Shown here in pieces: positions 8,400-17,537 of a stretch of DNA of 64,000 nt. The position numbers and the translations under genes are program-made. This DNA is from Solimonas sp041659605. GTDB lineage: Bacteria; Pseudomonadota; Gammaproteobacteria; Nevskiales; Nevskiaceae. The notes under the pieces were generated by a model that was not told the origin of the DNA, ran no database searches, and was given only the letters and a program-made list of their open reading frames with translations. Location of the stretch: NCBI GenBank assembly GCA_041659605.1, contig JBAZXW010000016.1, positions 1 to 64,000 on the forward strand. The letters run 5' to 3'. The first letter of the stretch is position 1. Each line of letters begins with the position of its first letter.

Positions 8400-10238
8400 T
8401 CAGTCGGCGCGATCGGCGCGCTTGCGCTCGTGTTCCTTCAGGAACTTCTTGCGCACGCGGATCGATTTGGGCGTCAGTTCGACCAGCTCGTCATCGTTGA
8501 TGAACTCCAGCGCCGGTTCGAGCGCGAACTTCACCGCCGGCACCAGGATCACGTTCTCGTCCGAGCCCGAGGCGCGCATGTTGGTGAGCTTCTTGCCCTT
8601 GAGGACGTTCACGACCAGGTCGTTGTCGCGCGAGTGGATGCCGACGATCTGGCCCTCGTACACCTCGTCGCCGGGTTCGGCCATCATGCGGCCGCGCTCC
8701 TGCAGGTTGAACAGCGCGTAGGCCGGGACATCGCCTTGATCGTTGGAGATCATCACGCCGTTGCGCCGCTGCCCGATGTCGCTCGATTCGGTCTTGGGAC
8801 CGAAGTGATCGAAGTTGTGGAACAGCAGGCCGGTGCCCGAGGTCATCGTCATGAACTGGGTCTGGAAACCGATCAGGCCGCGCGAGGGCACGATGTATTC
8901 GAGACGCACGCGACCCTTGCCGTCCGGCACCATGTTCTGCATCTGGCCGCCGCGCTCGGCGAGGCCCTGGATGACGCCGCCCTGGTTGGCTTCCTCGACG
9001 TCGGCGACCAGGGTCTCGTAGGGCTCGCAGATCTGGCCGTCGATCTCCTTGATGATCACCTGCGGCCGCGAAACCGCGACTTCAAAGCCCTCGCGGCGCA
9101 TGTTCTCCAACAGGATGCCCAGGTGCAGCAGGCCGCGGCCGGAGACGCGGAACTGATCCGGCGCCTCGCCCGGCTCGACGCGCAGTGCGACATTGGTCCG
9201 CAGCTCGCGCTGCAGGCGATCGCTGATCTGACGCGAGGTCACGAACTTGCCTTCCTTGCCGGCGAAGGGCGACTTGTTGACCTCGAAGATCATGCTCATG
9301 GTCGGTTCGTCGACCTGCAGCGTCGGCAGCTGCTCCGGGGTCTTGAGATCGCAGATCGTCTCGGAGATGCCGAGTTCCTCGATGCCGGTGACGGCAATGA
9401 TGTCGCCGGCCTGCGCTTCCGGCACCTCGACCTTGTCCAGGCCCATGAAGCCGAGCACCTGCAGCACGCGGCTCTGGCGCACGGCGCCGTCGCGGCCGAC
9501 CACTGACACCGGCGTGTTGGTCCTGATCTTGCCGCGCTTGATGCGGCCGGTGCCGATGACGCCGACGTAGCTCGAATACGCCAGCGAGGTCACCTGCATC
9601 TGGAACGGGCCGTCGGTATCGACGGCGGGCGTCGGCACCTTGTCGACGATCGTCTGGAACAGCGGCGTCATGTCGCCTTCGCGGATGTCCGCCGAGTTGC
9701 CGGCGTAGCCGTTGAGGCCAGAGGCGTAGATGAACGGGAAGTCGAGCTGCTCGTCGGTCGCGCCGAGGCGGTCGAACAGCTCGAACACCTGGTCGACGAC
9801 CCAGTCCGGACGCGCGCCCACGCGGTCGATCTTGTTGAGCACGACGATCGGCCGCAGGCCCATGTTGAAGGCCTTCTGCGTGACGAAGCGCGTCTGCGGC
9901 ATCGGCCCGTCGACCGAGTCGACCAGCAGCAGCACCGAGTCGACCATCGACAGCACGCGCTCGACCTCGCCGCCGAAATCGGCGTGTCCGGGCGTGTCGA
10001 CGATGTTGATGCGGTATTCGATGCCGCTGCGCTTGTCGGTCCAGCGGATCGCGGTGTTCTTCGACAGGATGGTGATGCCGCGTTCACGCTCCAGGTCGTT
10101 GGAGTCCATGATGCGCTCGCCCAGGTGCTCGCGCTTGTCGAGGGTGTCGGACTGGCGCAGCAGCTTGTCGACAAGGGTCGTCTTGCCATGGTCGACGTGG
10201 GCGATGATGGCGATGTTGCGAAGATTCTGGATGCTCAT
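8400..10238 (-). CDS. typA: Translational GTPase TypA/BipA
   Basis: 612 aa ribosome-associated GTPase, homologous to EF-G and LepA, involved in ribosome assembly and stress or low-temperature growth. The N-terminal G domain shows AHVDHGKTTLVDKLL (G1), DTPGHADFGGEVERVL (G3) and VLNKIDR (G4). EF-G-like domain II and domain III/V motifs follow, including GRGLLHLGILLENMRREGFE and GERGGQMQNM-type sequence (AERGGQMQNM). The C-terminus is basic (FLKEHERKRADRAD). I chose the ATG at 10238, which begins MSIQNLRNIAIIAHVDHGKT; four upstream residues in the same frame are not conserved. It is a single gene, convergent with otsA. Confidence 0.97.
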   Translation of the reverse strand: MSIQNLRNIAIIAHVDHGKTTLVDKLLRQSDTLDKREHLGERIMDSNDLERERGITILSKNTAIRWTDKRSGIEYRINIVDTPGHADFGGEVERVLSMVDSVLLLVDSVDGPMPQTRFVTQKAFNMGLRPIVVLNKIDRVGARPDWVVDQVFELFDRLGATDEQLDFPFIYASGLNGYAGNSADIREGDMTPLFQTIVDKVPTPAVDTDGPFQMQVTSLAYSSYVGVIGTGRIKRGKIRTNTPVSVVGRDGAVRQSRVLQVLGFMGLDKVEVPEAQAGDIIAVTGIEELGISETICDLKTPEQLPTLQVDEPTMSMIFEVNKSPFAGKEGKFVTSRQISDRLQRELRTNVALRVEPGEAPDQFRVSGRGLLHLGILLENMRREGFEVAVSRPQVIIKEIDGQICEPYETLVADVEEANQGGVIQGLAERGGQMQNMVPDGKGRVRLEYIVPSRGLIGFQTQFMTMTSGTGLLFHNFDHFGPKTESSDIGQRRNGVMISNDQGDVPAYALFNLQERGRMMAEPGDEVYEGQIVGIHSRDNDLVVNVLKGKKLTNMRASGSDENVILVPAVKFALEPALEFINDDELVELTPKSIRVRKKFLKEHERKRADRAD

Positions 10239-10288
10239 GGGAACTACCACTGAAGGGCGGGACGGCTTTGCTGCCCCGCTTTGAAAAT

Positions 10289-10327
10289 CGCGGCCACGGA
10301 AGGCCGCGTTGTGTACAGGACGTACAC
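10289..10327. promoter_or_regulatory. Two inverted repeats in the typA leader
   Basis: Two adjacent perfect palindromes lie 50-90 bp upstream of the typA start. CGCGGCC-ACGGAA-GGCCGCG spans 10289-10308, and GTGTAC-AGGAC-GTACAC spans 10311-10327. The second has the dyad size of a dimeric repressor site; the first could form a GC hairpin in the leader RNA. I cannot name the protein that would bind. Confidence 0.35.
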
Positions 10328-10392
10328 CGCGTGCAAAAGGGCGGGGATTGTACGCGAGCAGCCCCTTCGGCGCATGAACTGCCTGCCGGGAC

Positions 10393-11940
10393 TCAGGCGG
10401 AGGCGATACCCGGCCGGCCGGCCTCGACCGTGACCCGGTGGATCACGCGGCAGGTGCTGTCGGGGTTGCGCACGTCATCGACGGCGACGAAATCGGCCTC
10501 CAAGGCGGCGTCCGTCAGTCGGCAGCGCGTGTATCCGCGCTTGCGCGACTCGAAGTAGCGCACATGCGGGTTGTTCGGGAGTTGGTCGACGATCGGTCGA
10601 TAAGCCTGGCCGGCGGATGAGATCGAAGTGGTCACCAGCTCCGCGCCCATAACCGGCGCGCCGGCATGGGCGCGCAGGTCGCTTGCGAACCACGCATGGA
10701 TGTCACCGCTGAACACGACCGGATTGGCCACACCGGGGCTGGCCAACGACGCCAGCAAGCGCTCCCGCGCCGACGGATAACCATCCCATCCATCCGTCCA
10801 CCACACCGGCCCGGAGGGCGATTGCCCGAAGAAGCCGGCCATCATCACGGACTGTCCCAGCAGGTTCCAGGTGCATCCACCCGCACGCAGCCGGTCGGCG
10901 ACCCAACGCTCCTGTTCGCCGCCGAGCATCGTCCTGTCCGCCGCGGTGCGCTCCGGACAGTCCGTCCAGCGACCGCCGCGTCTTTTTGGATCGATGCAGG
11001 GCTGTAACGACCGATACTGACGCGCGTCCAGCATCAGCAGCCGCGCCAGCGCGCCGACGCGCAACTCCCGGTACAGGCGGACATGGCCTCGATCGGGCCG
11101 GGAAAACATGCGCAAAGGCATGTGCTCCCAGTACGCCTGATAGGCCGCCGCACGGCGCAACAAGTACGACTCGCCTGGCATTCCGTCCGGCGCAATATCG
11201 CCGGCGTAGTCGTTCATGAACTCGTGATCGTCCCAGATCACGGCCCACGGCGCGGCCGCGTGGGCGGCCTGCAGATGCGGGTCCCGCTTGTAGCAGGCGT
11301 AGCGCTCGCGATAGCCCTCCAGGGTCGGCGGCGGCGGATTGCAATGCCGGCGGACGGCCGGGCGATCGGCGGGCAGATTGTCTTCGTAGATGTAGTCGCC
11401 CAGATGCACCACCAGGTCCGGAGCGTCGCGCGCCATTTCGCCATAAGCAGCGTAATGCCCGTGCTCGAAGTGCTGGCAGCTGGCCAGCGTGAAGCGTAGT
11501 TCAGCCGGCGTCGCCGGCGCAGCGGCGAACGTCCGGCCGCGCCCCACCGCGCTTTGCGCGCCGCCGGCACGGAAGCGGTACCAGTACCAGCGATCGGACG
11601 CGAGCCCACTGACTTCGACATGGACCGAATGCGCCCACGCCGGCTCGGCCCAGGTCACGCCGCGGCGAAGAATGCGGATGAACTGCGCGTCCCCGGCCAC
11701 CTCCCATTCGACTTCGATCGACGCATCCGGCAATGGCGGATCGTCCAGCGCAGCCGGCAACAGGCGCGTCCAGATCACGAAACCGTCGTCGGTCGGATCA
11801 CCGGCGGCAACCCCCAGCGCAAACATGTCCCTGCCGGTGCGCAACGCATCCGGACGCGAGGCAGGATTGGCGCGGGAAGCCAGGCCCAACAGACCCGCAC
11901 CGGCCAGCAGCAAGGCACGACGGCGCAGGTCGACGGTCAT
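10393..11940 (-). CDS. phoD: PhoD-family alkaline phosphatase/phosphodiesterase
   Basis: 515 aa. The N-terminus has the twin-arginine pattern LRRRALLLAGAGLLGLA, so Tat export is likely; the ATG at 11940 places this at the start. A PhoD N-terminal domain (FALGVAAGDPTDDGFVIWTR) is followed by the metallophosphatase domain with LASCQHFEHGHYAAYGEMA, HLGDYIYED, AVIWDDHEFMNDYAGD and VVFSGDIHAWFASDL (Asp/His metal ligands for the Fe-Ca centre). The family releases phosphate from phosphoesters in the periplasm. The gene starts 7 bp after the purT stop, so the two are co-transcribed, linking phosphate scavenging with purine synthesis by position only. Confidence 0.9.
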   Translation of the reverse strand: MTVDLRRRALLLAGAGLLGLASRANPASRPDALRTGRDMFALGVAAGDPTDDGFVIWTRLLPAALDDPPLPDASIEVEWEVAGDAQFIRILRRGVTWAEPAWAHSVHVEVSGLASDRWYWYRFRAGGAQSAVGRGRTFAAAPATPAELRFTLASCQHFEHGHYAAYGEMARDAPDLVVHLGDYIYEDNLPADRPAVRRHCNPPPPTLEGYRERYACYKRDPHLQAAHAAAPWAVIWDDHEFMNDYAGDIAPDGMPGESYLLRRAAAYQAYWEHMPLRMFSRPDRGHVRLYRELRVGALARLLMLDARQYRSLQPCIDPKRRGGRWTDCPERTAADRTMLGGEQERWVADRLRAGGCTWNLLGQSVMMAGFFGQSPSGPVWWTDGWDGYPSARERLLASLASPGVANPVVFSGDIHAWFASDLRAHAGAPVMGAELVTTSISSAGQAYRPIVDQLPNNPHVRYFESRKRGYTRCRLTDAALEADFVAVDDVRNPDSTCRVIHRVTVEAGRPGIASA

Positions 11941-11947
11941 GACCCGC

Positions 11948-13171
11948 TCAGCCGGCGACGCGAACCGCCTCTGCCGCGCGCCGCGCCTTGGCCCGCGCCT
12001 CGTCGATGGTCGGGGCCAGCGCCAGCGCCACGCCCATGCGGCGCTTGCCGACGATCTCCGGCTTGCCGAACAGGCGCAGCGCCGTGTCCGGCTCGGCCAG
12101 CGCTTCGGCGGCGCCGGCAAAGACCGGCGCCTTGCGGTCGCCTTCGAGCAAGATCGCGCAGGAAGCGGCCGGGCCGTGCTGGCGGATCGCCGGGATCGGC
12201 AGGCCGAGGATCGCGCGCACGTGCAGCGCGAATTCAGACAAATCCTGCGATATCAAGGTCACCAGGCCGGTGTCATGCGGACGCGGCGACACTTCCGAGA
12301 AGATCGCGCGGTCGCCATGGACGAACAGTTCCACGCCGAAAATGCCGCGGCCGCCCAGCGCATCGGTGATCTTGCGGGCGATGTCCTCGGCCTCGCGCAA
12401 GGCGCCGACGCTCATCGGCTGCGGCTGCCAGGACTCGCGGTAGTCGCCGTCGATCTGCAGGTGGCCGATGGGGGCGCAGAACGATGTAGTGACGGCGCCT
12501 GCAGCGCCGCGGGTTCCGGCGGCGGACATGCCGCCGCCATGGCGCACGGTCAGCAGGGTGATCTCGTAGTCGAAGTCGACGAAGCCCTCGACGATGACGC
12601 GGCCGGCGCCGGCGCGACCGCCCGACTGGGCGTAGTCCCAGGCGTGCTGGATGTCGGCTTCGGTCCTGATCACCGACTGGCCCTTGCCGGACGAGGACAT
12701 CACCGGCTTGACCACGCAGGGCAGGCCGATCGTCCGCACGGCGTCGCGGTATTCGTCGAGCGTGCCGGCGAAACGGTAGCGCGAGGTCGGCAGCCCCAGC
12801 TCCTCGGCGGCGAGACGGCGGATGCCCTCGCGATCCATCGTCAGCCGCGCGGCGCGCGCGGTCGGGATGACGGTGTAGCCCTCCTTCTCCAGTTCCAGCA
12901 GCGTCGGCGTGTGGATCGCCTCGATCTCGGGCACGATGAAGTGCGGCTTTTCCAGCTCGACGACGCGACGCAATTCGGCGCCATCGAGCATCGGAATCAC
13001 GTGCGCACGATGCGCGACCTGCATCGCCGGGGCGTTGGCGTAGCGGTCGACGGCGATGCACTCGATGCCCAGGCGCTGCGCCTCGATCACCACCTCCTTG
13101 CCGAGTTCGCCGCTGCCGAGCAGCAGCATCCGGGTGGCGCCGGCGGACAGCGGCGTGCCGATGGTCTTCAT
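11948..13171 (-). CDS. purT: Formate-dependent phosphoribosylglycinamide formyltransferase (PurT)
   Basis: 407 aa ATP-grasp enzyme that makes formyl-GAR from GAR, formate and ATP, the tetrahydrofolate-independent step 3 of purine synthesis. It begins MKTIGTPLSAGATRMLLLGSGELGKEVVIEAQRLG, with RYANAPAMQVAHRAHVI, FIVPEIEAIHT and the ATP-grasp core CVVKPVMSSSGKGQSVI. Later it has VEGFVDFDYEITLLTVRH, GIFGVELFVHGDRAIFSEVSPRPHDTG and ALRLFGKPEIVGKRRMGVALA, all typical of PurT. The ATG at 13171 matches the family start; a longer frame adds 21 unrelated residues. It is divergent from pyk across about 107 bp and leads into phoD. Confidence 0.96.
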   Translation of the reverse strand: MKTIGTPLSAGATRMLLLGSGELGKEVVIEAQRLGIECIAVDRYANAPAMQVAHRAHVIPMLDGAELRRVVELEKPHFIVPEIEAIHTPTLLELEKEGYTVIPTARAARLTMDREGIRRLAAEELGLPTSRYRFAGTLDEYRDAVRTIGLPCVVKPVMSSSGKGQSVIRTEADIQHAWDYAQSGGRAGAGRVIVEGFVDFDYEITLLTVRHGGGMSAAGTRGAAGAVTTSFCAPIGHLQIDGDYRESWQPQPMSVGALREAEDIARKITDALGGRGIFGVELFVHGDRAIFSEVSPRPHDTGLVTLISQDLSEFALHVRAILGLPIPAIRQHGPAASCAILLEGDRKAPVFAGAAEALAEPDTALRLFGKPEIVGKRRMGVALALAPTIDEARAKARRAAEAVRVAG

Positions 13172-13278
13172 TTTGCTTCCTCTGGGGGCGTCAAGGCCTG
13201 AGCACAACAAATTTAAGTGATTCCACGCCCGCACCTGTCATCGCCGGCGGATAAACTAATTCTATAAGAGAGAACCCC

Positions 13279-14715
13279 ATGCAACGCCGCACCAAGATCC
13301 TCGCCACCCTCGGCCCCGCGACCGACGACCCCAAGATTCTCAAGAACCTGCTCGCGGCCGGCGTCGACGTCGTCCGCCTCAACTTCTCGCACGGCAAGGC
13401 CGAGGATCACGCCCGGCGCGCGCAGATGGTGCGCACCGCGGCTGCCGAGCTGGGGGTCGATATCGGCATCCTCGCCGACCTGCAGGGCCCGAAGATCCGC
13501 ATCGAATCCTTCGCCAAGGGTTCGATCGAGCTGGCCGAAGGGGCGTGCTTCACGCTCGATACCGCGCTGGGCACCAATGCCGGCGACGAAACCGTGGTCG
13601 GCTGCGCCTACGAATCGCTGCCGCGTGACGTCGAATCCGGCGACACCCTGCTGCTCAACGATGGCGCTATCGCGATGCGCGTCGATGCCATCGAAGACAC
13701 GCGCGTGATGTGCACGGTGCTGGTCGGCGGCGTGCTGTCCAACCGCAAGGGCATCAACAAGCAGGGCGGCGGACTGTCGGCTGCGGCCCTGACCGACAAG
13801 GACCGTGCGGATATCCGCACCGCTGCGGCGCTCGACGTCGACTTCATCGCCGTGTCCTTCCCGCGCGCAGCGGCCGACATGGAACTGGCGCGCGAACTGG
13901 TGCGCGATGCCGGCAGCGACGCCGCGCTGGTCGCCAAGATCGAACGCGCCGAAGCCCTGCTCGTACTGCGCGAACTGATCGCCGCCAGCGACGTCGTGAT
14001 GGTCGCGCGCGGCGATCTGGGCGTGGAGATCGGCGACGCCGAGCTGCCCGGCTGGCAGAAGCGCATCATTGCCGAGTCCCGCGAACAGAACAAAATGGCG
14101 ATCACGGCGACGCAGATGATGGAGTCGATGATCACCAGTCCGATCCCGACCCGCGCCGAGGTGCTGGACGTCGCCAACGCCGTCATGGACGGCACCGACG
14201 CCGTGATGCTGTCGGCGGAAACCGCATCCGGCAAGTTCCCGGTGAAAGTCGTGCAGGCGATGGCGCGTGTCTGCATCGGCGCCGAGTCGAGCATGCAGAA
14301 CCTGCCGCAGCGCGACGTGCGCCGCATCGCCACGCATTTCCAGCGCACCGACGAGGCGATCGCGATGGCAACCGCGTGGACCGCGCAGCAGATGCACGCG
14401 CGCGCGATCGTCGCGCTGACCGAGTCCGGCGCCACCGCAATGATGATGTCGCGCACCGACACGCAGATCCCGATCTACGCGCTGACACCGCACGAGAAGA
14501 CGCGCCGGCGCATGGCGTTGTGCCGCGGCGTCTCGCCGGTGCCTTTCGGGCGTGCCGGGCACGTCGGCGCCAACGACGCGGCCGACGCGATCGAGACCCT
14601 GCGCAGCCGCGGATCGTTGGCCGTGGGCGACCGTGTGCTGCTGACCAAGGGCGACGGCAGCGGCTCCGGCGGCACCAACGCGATGAAAATCGTCCAGGTG
14701 GTCGGGGAACCGTAA
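13279..14715 (+). CDS. pyk: Pyruvate kinase
   Basis: 478 aa glycolytic enzyme converting phosphoenolpyruvate and ADP to pyruvate and ATP. The start MQRRTKILATLGPATDD is classic, followed by VVRLNFSHGKAEDH, LADLQGPKIRIESF, IAVSFPRAAADME and LVAKIERAEAL (catalytic Lys). MVARGDLGVEIGDAELPGWQK and ITATQMMESMI-SPIPTRAEVLDVANAVMDGTDAVMLS-type motifs are also present. The ATG at 13279 has an AGAGAGAA purine stretch just upstream. The gene is monocistronic or co-transcribed with the phosphodiesterase 56 bp downstream. Confidence 0.97.
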   Translation: MQRRTKILATLGPATDDPKILKNLLAAGVDVVRLNFSHGKAEDHARRAQMVRTAAAELGVDIGILADLQGPKIRIESFAKGSIELAEGACFTLDTALGTNAGDETVVGCAYESLPRDVESGDTLLLNDGAIAMRVDAIEDTRVMCTVLVGGVLSNRKGINKQGGGLSAAALTDKDRADIRTAAALDVDFIAVSFPRAAADMELARELVRDAGSDAALVAKIERAEALLVLRELIAASDVVMVARGDLGVEIGDAELPGWQKRIIAESREQNKMAITATQMMESMITSPIPTRAEVLDVANAVMDGTDAVMLSAETASGKFPVKVVQAMARVCIGAESSMQNLPQRDVRRIATHFQRTDEAIAMATAWTAQQMHARAIVALTESGATAMMMSRTDTQIPIYALTPHEKTRRRMALCRGVSPVPFGRAGHVGANDAADAIETLRSRGSLAVGDRVLLTKGDGSGSGGTNAMKIVQVVGEP

Positions 14716-14771
14716 GACACGGGCCAACAGGAGTAACCTGCAACCGTCACCCCCGCGCCGGGAGTTCCCCC

Positions 14772-15494
14772 ATGACAACGCTCGCCGCAACCATCCAGCA
14801 GCGCCCGCTCACGGTCATCGGCCACCGCGGCGCAGCCGGCCTGGCTCCGGAAAACACGCTGCTGTCGATCGACAACGCGATCCGCATCGGCGTGCACTGG
14901 GTCGAGATCGACGTGCAGCATCACGCCGGCGAACTATGGCTGCTGCATGACCTGACGCTCGATCGCACGACCAGCGGCAGCGGCCTGCTGAAAGCGCATT
15001 CGGCCGCCGCGCTGCGGCGTCTGGACGCCGGCGACGGCGAACACATCCCGACCCTGCCGGACGCACTCGACCTGATCGAGCAGCGCGTCGGCGTCAACAT
15101 CGAGCTCAAGTCCTGGGACGGCTGCGCCGCCGCGGTTGCCGCCTGCCTGCGCGAATACCTCGCCGACGGCTGGCCGGCGGAGCGCTTCCAGGTGTCGTCC
15201 TTCCACCTGCCCGAGTTGTGGGAATTCAAGCAGCTGCTGCCCGAGGTTCCGCTGGGCGTGCTCTATTGCGGCGTGCCGCTGGACTGGGCCGGACTCACCG
15301 CCGAGCTGGGCGCGCAGTCGCTAAACATCTCCTCGGAGTTCGTCGACGCCCGCCTGATCGCCGATGCGCATGGCCGCGGCCGGCTCCTGAACGTCTACAC
15401 CGTCAACGAGCCCGACGAGCTGCACCTGATGCGTCAGCTCGGCGTCGACGGCGTGTTCACCGACTACCCCGATCGCGCGCTGGCCGCGAACTGA
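14772..15494 (+). CDS. Glycerophosphodiester phosphodiesterase (GDPD/UgpQ family)
   Basis: 240 aa, cytoplasmic (no signal peptide). It hydrolyses glycerophosphodiesters from phospholipid turnover to glycerol 3-phosphate and an alcohol. GDPD motifs are clear: VIGHRGAAGLAPENTLLSID (catalytic His and Arg), HWVEIDVQHH (metal Glu/Asp), LLHDLTLDRTTSGSG (second His) and VNIELKSWDG (metal Glu). The C-terminal GVDGVFTDYPDRAL is also conserved. The ATG at 14772 has GGGAGTT about 8 bp upstream. The gene follows pyk in the same direction. UgpQ is the closest E. coli counterpart in size, but there is no ugp transporter here. Confidence 0.92.
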   Translation: MTTLAATIQQRPLTVIGHRGAAGLAPENTLLSIDNAIRIGVHWVEIDVQHHAGELWLLHDLTLDRTTSGSGLLKAHSAAALRRLDAGDGEHIPTLPDALDLIEQRVGVNIELKSWDGCAAAVAACLREYLADGWPAERFQVSSFHLPELWEFKQLLPEVPLGVLYCGVPLDWAGLTAELGAQSLNISSEFVDARLIADAHGRGRLLNVYTVNEPDELHLMRQLGVDGVFTDYPDRALAAN

Positions 15495-15663
15495 TCGCGG
15501 CCAATCGACAGCGCTCAGGGCCTATGTTCTGAGCGACGCACTTCGGCCCGCTGGAGACGGTGACGCGATCAATGCGATGGGCCCGCGTCGGCCACTTCCG
15601 ACCCGCCGCGACTGGCAGCTACCGGGCTTCAGAAATTCGCTCCGGAACTGCTTCAGCAAATTG

Positions 15664-15936
15664 TCACTTCACCGCAAGGAGGCCGCGCTTGGCGGGAATC
15701 CACCAGATCAGGCCGAACAACGATGTCGCGATCATCACGCGAAGGGCTTGTGGATTGCGGCCCCTGAGAGCATAGAACGCCAAAGGGATTTCAAGAATGT
15801 GCGCGGCAAGAAGGACCATCGCCACTTTCACGACCACATGCGAGGTCAGTCCATTCAAGCTCAATACGATTGCCGCCGCATAGAACACGATCAGCACCAG
15901 CATCTGCGACAACCAGAATCCACGTGTTTTGAACAT
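15664..15936 (-). CDS. Small three-helix membrane protein, DUF4499/TMEM254-like
   Basis: 90 aa. Predicted membrane segments are around residues 10-28 (MLVLIVFYAAAIVLSL), 34-55 (VVVKVAMVLLAAHILEIPLAFY) and 68-82 (MIATSLFGLIWWI). The pattern, with a His-Ile-Leu-Glu in the second helix and a final helix with FG-L, recalls the DUF4499/TMEM254 family, whose function is unknown; this match is from memory of the pattern. The ATG at 15936 has CTGGAG about 6 bp upstream. Longer upstream reading in this frame only crosses the neighbouring intergenic DNA and the antisense of the next gene. It lies alone between a convergent phosphodiesterase gene and the FG-GAP gene. Confidence 0.65.
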   Translation of the reverse strand: MFKTRGFWLSQMLVLIVFYAAAIVLSLNGLTSHVVVKVAMVLLAAHILEIPLAFYALRGRNPQALRVMIATSLFGLIWWIPAKRGLLAVK

Positions 15937-16105
15937 GCTCAGCTCCAGATGCTTCACTCGATGTTGGCGACAACATATTCGCCCGAAGGGATGAGGTTGC
16001 CGCGACAGCGGACGAATAGGCAACGCCGCGGTGCGACGGATAGACAAGGAGTACGCAGCCACGAGAGCCACGCCGGTGATCAGCAGGGTCGGCGGCAGAC
16101 GGCCA

Positions 16106-17431
16106 TCAGAGGCATCCAGCGGAGAGGTTGAGCAGCACGGACACGCGTCCAACGCCGACGTCCGACGGCCCGATGGGCGGCACGTTCCCAGGCACGGCCA
16201 GGTCCGGGCAGCCGTCACCATTGAGGTCGCCCGCCATGAGGTCTTCCGGGAAGCCGGCAACGTCATAGGACCCCGCCGGCGTGAAGTGCCCGCGCCCATC
16301 GCCCTGGAAGATCACCAGACGGCTCGAAATCATCTGGGTCACGGCCATGTCGAGGTGGCCGTCACCGTTGAAATCCAGCAGTTGCAAGCCCTCGGCTCCG
16401 TCGGCGGAACGCACGTCGAGAATATTAATGGAGCTTGGTCCGCCGATGCGCATCCGCTGCTCAGGCGCGAATCGGCCGCCGCCGAGCCCGTACAGGATCG
16501 AGGCCTCGTTGTTAATCAGGGCATTGAAGATAACCAGATCCTTGTTGCCGTCCTCGTCGAGGTCGCCGTAGCGGATCAGCTCCGACAAGGCGCCGATCGG
16601 ATAGGCGTCTGTCGGCCGGAACGTCCCGTCACCATTGCCCAGCAGGATGTGCACCTCGCCGTGCAGCAGGTTTCCGGACGCCTCTCCCAGGACTGCCGGT
16701 GTCTCCAGCGTCGGAGATGTCTCTGTTACCGCCATGTCCGGGATGGCATCGCCGTCGAAGTCGGCGACCAGCAAGGCCAGCGCCACGGTGGTCGCCGGGA
16801 CCGGCGGCGCCTCAACGAAGCTGCCGTCGCCGTTGCCCAGCAGGATCGTGATGGTCCCGCCGCCGTAGGCCGACGTGGCGATGTCGAGGTGACCGTCGCG
16901 GTTGAGGTCGGCGATCTGGAACTGGGAGACCCATTGGCCCTGAAGCGGGTACTGCCCGCTCACGCCGAACGACCCGTCCGTGCGACCGAGCATCACCGTG
17001 ATCTGCAAGGTGGTGTAGCCGCCGGACACGATGTCGGGTATTCCGTCAGCGTTGAAGTCGGCGACCTCGACGGCGGAGGCGTCGGTGTCGGCGTTGTCGA
17101 TGACGGTGCGCTGGGCGGTGAACTTGCCATCGCCGATGCCATACAGCACGACCGGCCCGCCACCGAGGTTCGCCATGACCAAATCGGCGTACGGGTCGGC
17201 GTGTCCGTCGCGATAGAGGTAGGCGACCGCACCTGGCGAGGCTGTCCCGTTGTACGTGACCGTCGACGCCGGATAGTCCTGCGCGACAGAGAACTTGATG
17301 TCGCCGACGTCCGCTTGATCGATCCCGTCACCAATCCCCCCCGAGGATTGCTGACACGACGTGCACAGCAGTGCGCACAGCAACACGACGCTCGCGGCCA
17401 ACGGCGTGGCCGTCGTCTTGTGGCTCGGCAT
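16106..17431 (-). CDS. Exported FG-GAP/VCBS repeat protein
   Basis: 441 aa. An N-terminal hydrophobic stretch (ATPLAASVVLLCALLCTSCQ) looks like a signal peptide ending at a cysteine, so possibly a lipoprotein, though C-T-S-C departs from the usual lipobox. The rest consists of repeated calcium-binding FG-GAP/VCBS units such as VADFNADGIPDIVSGG, IADLNRDGHLDIATSAYGGG, VADFDGDAIPDMAVTE, YGDLDEDGNKDLVIF, LLDFNGDGHLDMAVTQ and GDLNGDGCPDLAVPG, each followed by a V-L-x-G-x-G-D-G-x-F type strand: a seven-blade-like beta-propeller. The ATG at 17431 has GAGGAG 6 bp upstream. The role is probably extracellular binding or adhesion; the partner is unknown. It follows the thiolase by 106 bp. Confidence 0.85.
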   Translation of the reverse strand: MPSHKTTATPLAASVVLLCALLCTSCQQSSGGIGDGIDQADVGDIKFSVAQDYPASTVTYNGTASPGAVAYLYRDGHADPYADLVMANLGGGPVVLYGIGDGKFTAQRTVIDNADTDASAVEVADFNADGIPDIVSGGYTTLQITVMLGRTDGSFGVSGQYPLQGQWVSQFQIADLNRDGHLDIATSAYGGGTITILLGNGDGSFVEAPPVPATTVALALLVADFDGDAIPDMAVTETSPTLETPAVLGEASGNLLHGEVHILLGNGDGTFRPTDAYPIGALSELIRYGDLDEDGNKDLVIFNALINNEASILYGLGGGRFAPEQRMRIGGPSSINILDVRSADGAEGLQLLDFNGDGHLDMAVTQMISSRLVIFQGDGRGHFTPAGSYDVAGFPEDLMAGDLNGDGCPDLAVPGNVPPIGPSDVGVGRVSVLLNLSAGCL

Positions 17432-17537
17432 TTCTCGCTCCTCGTTTGAATCGTCAGGCTCTGGAGCAGATGGTGCTTGGGACTCCTCTCGAAAGCCTTC
17501 CAGCAGCCGGCCAATCTCTTTCAGAATCTGATCATCG

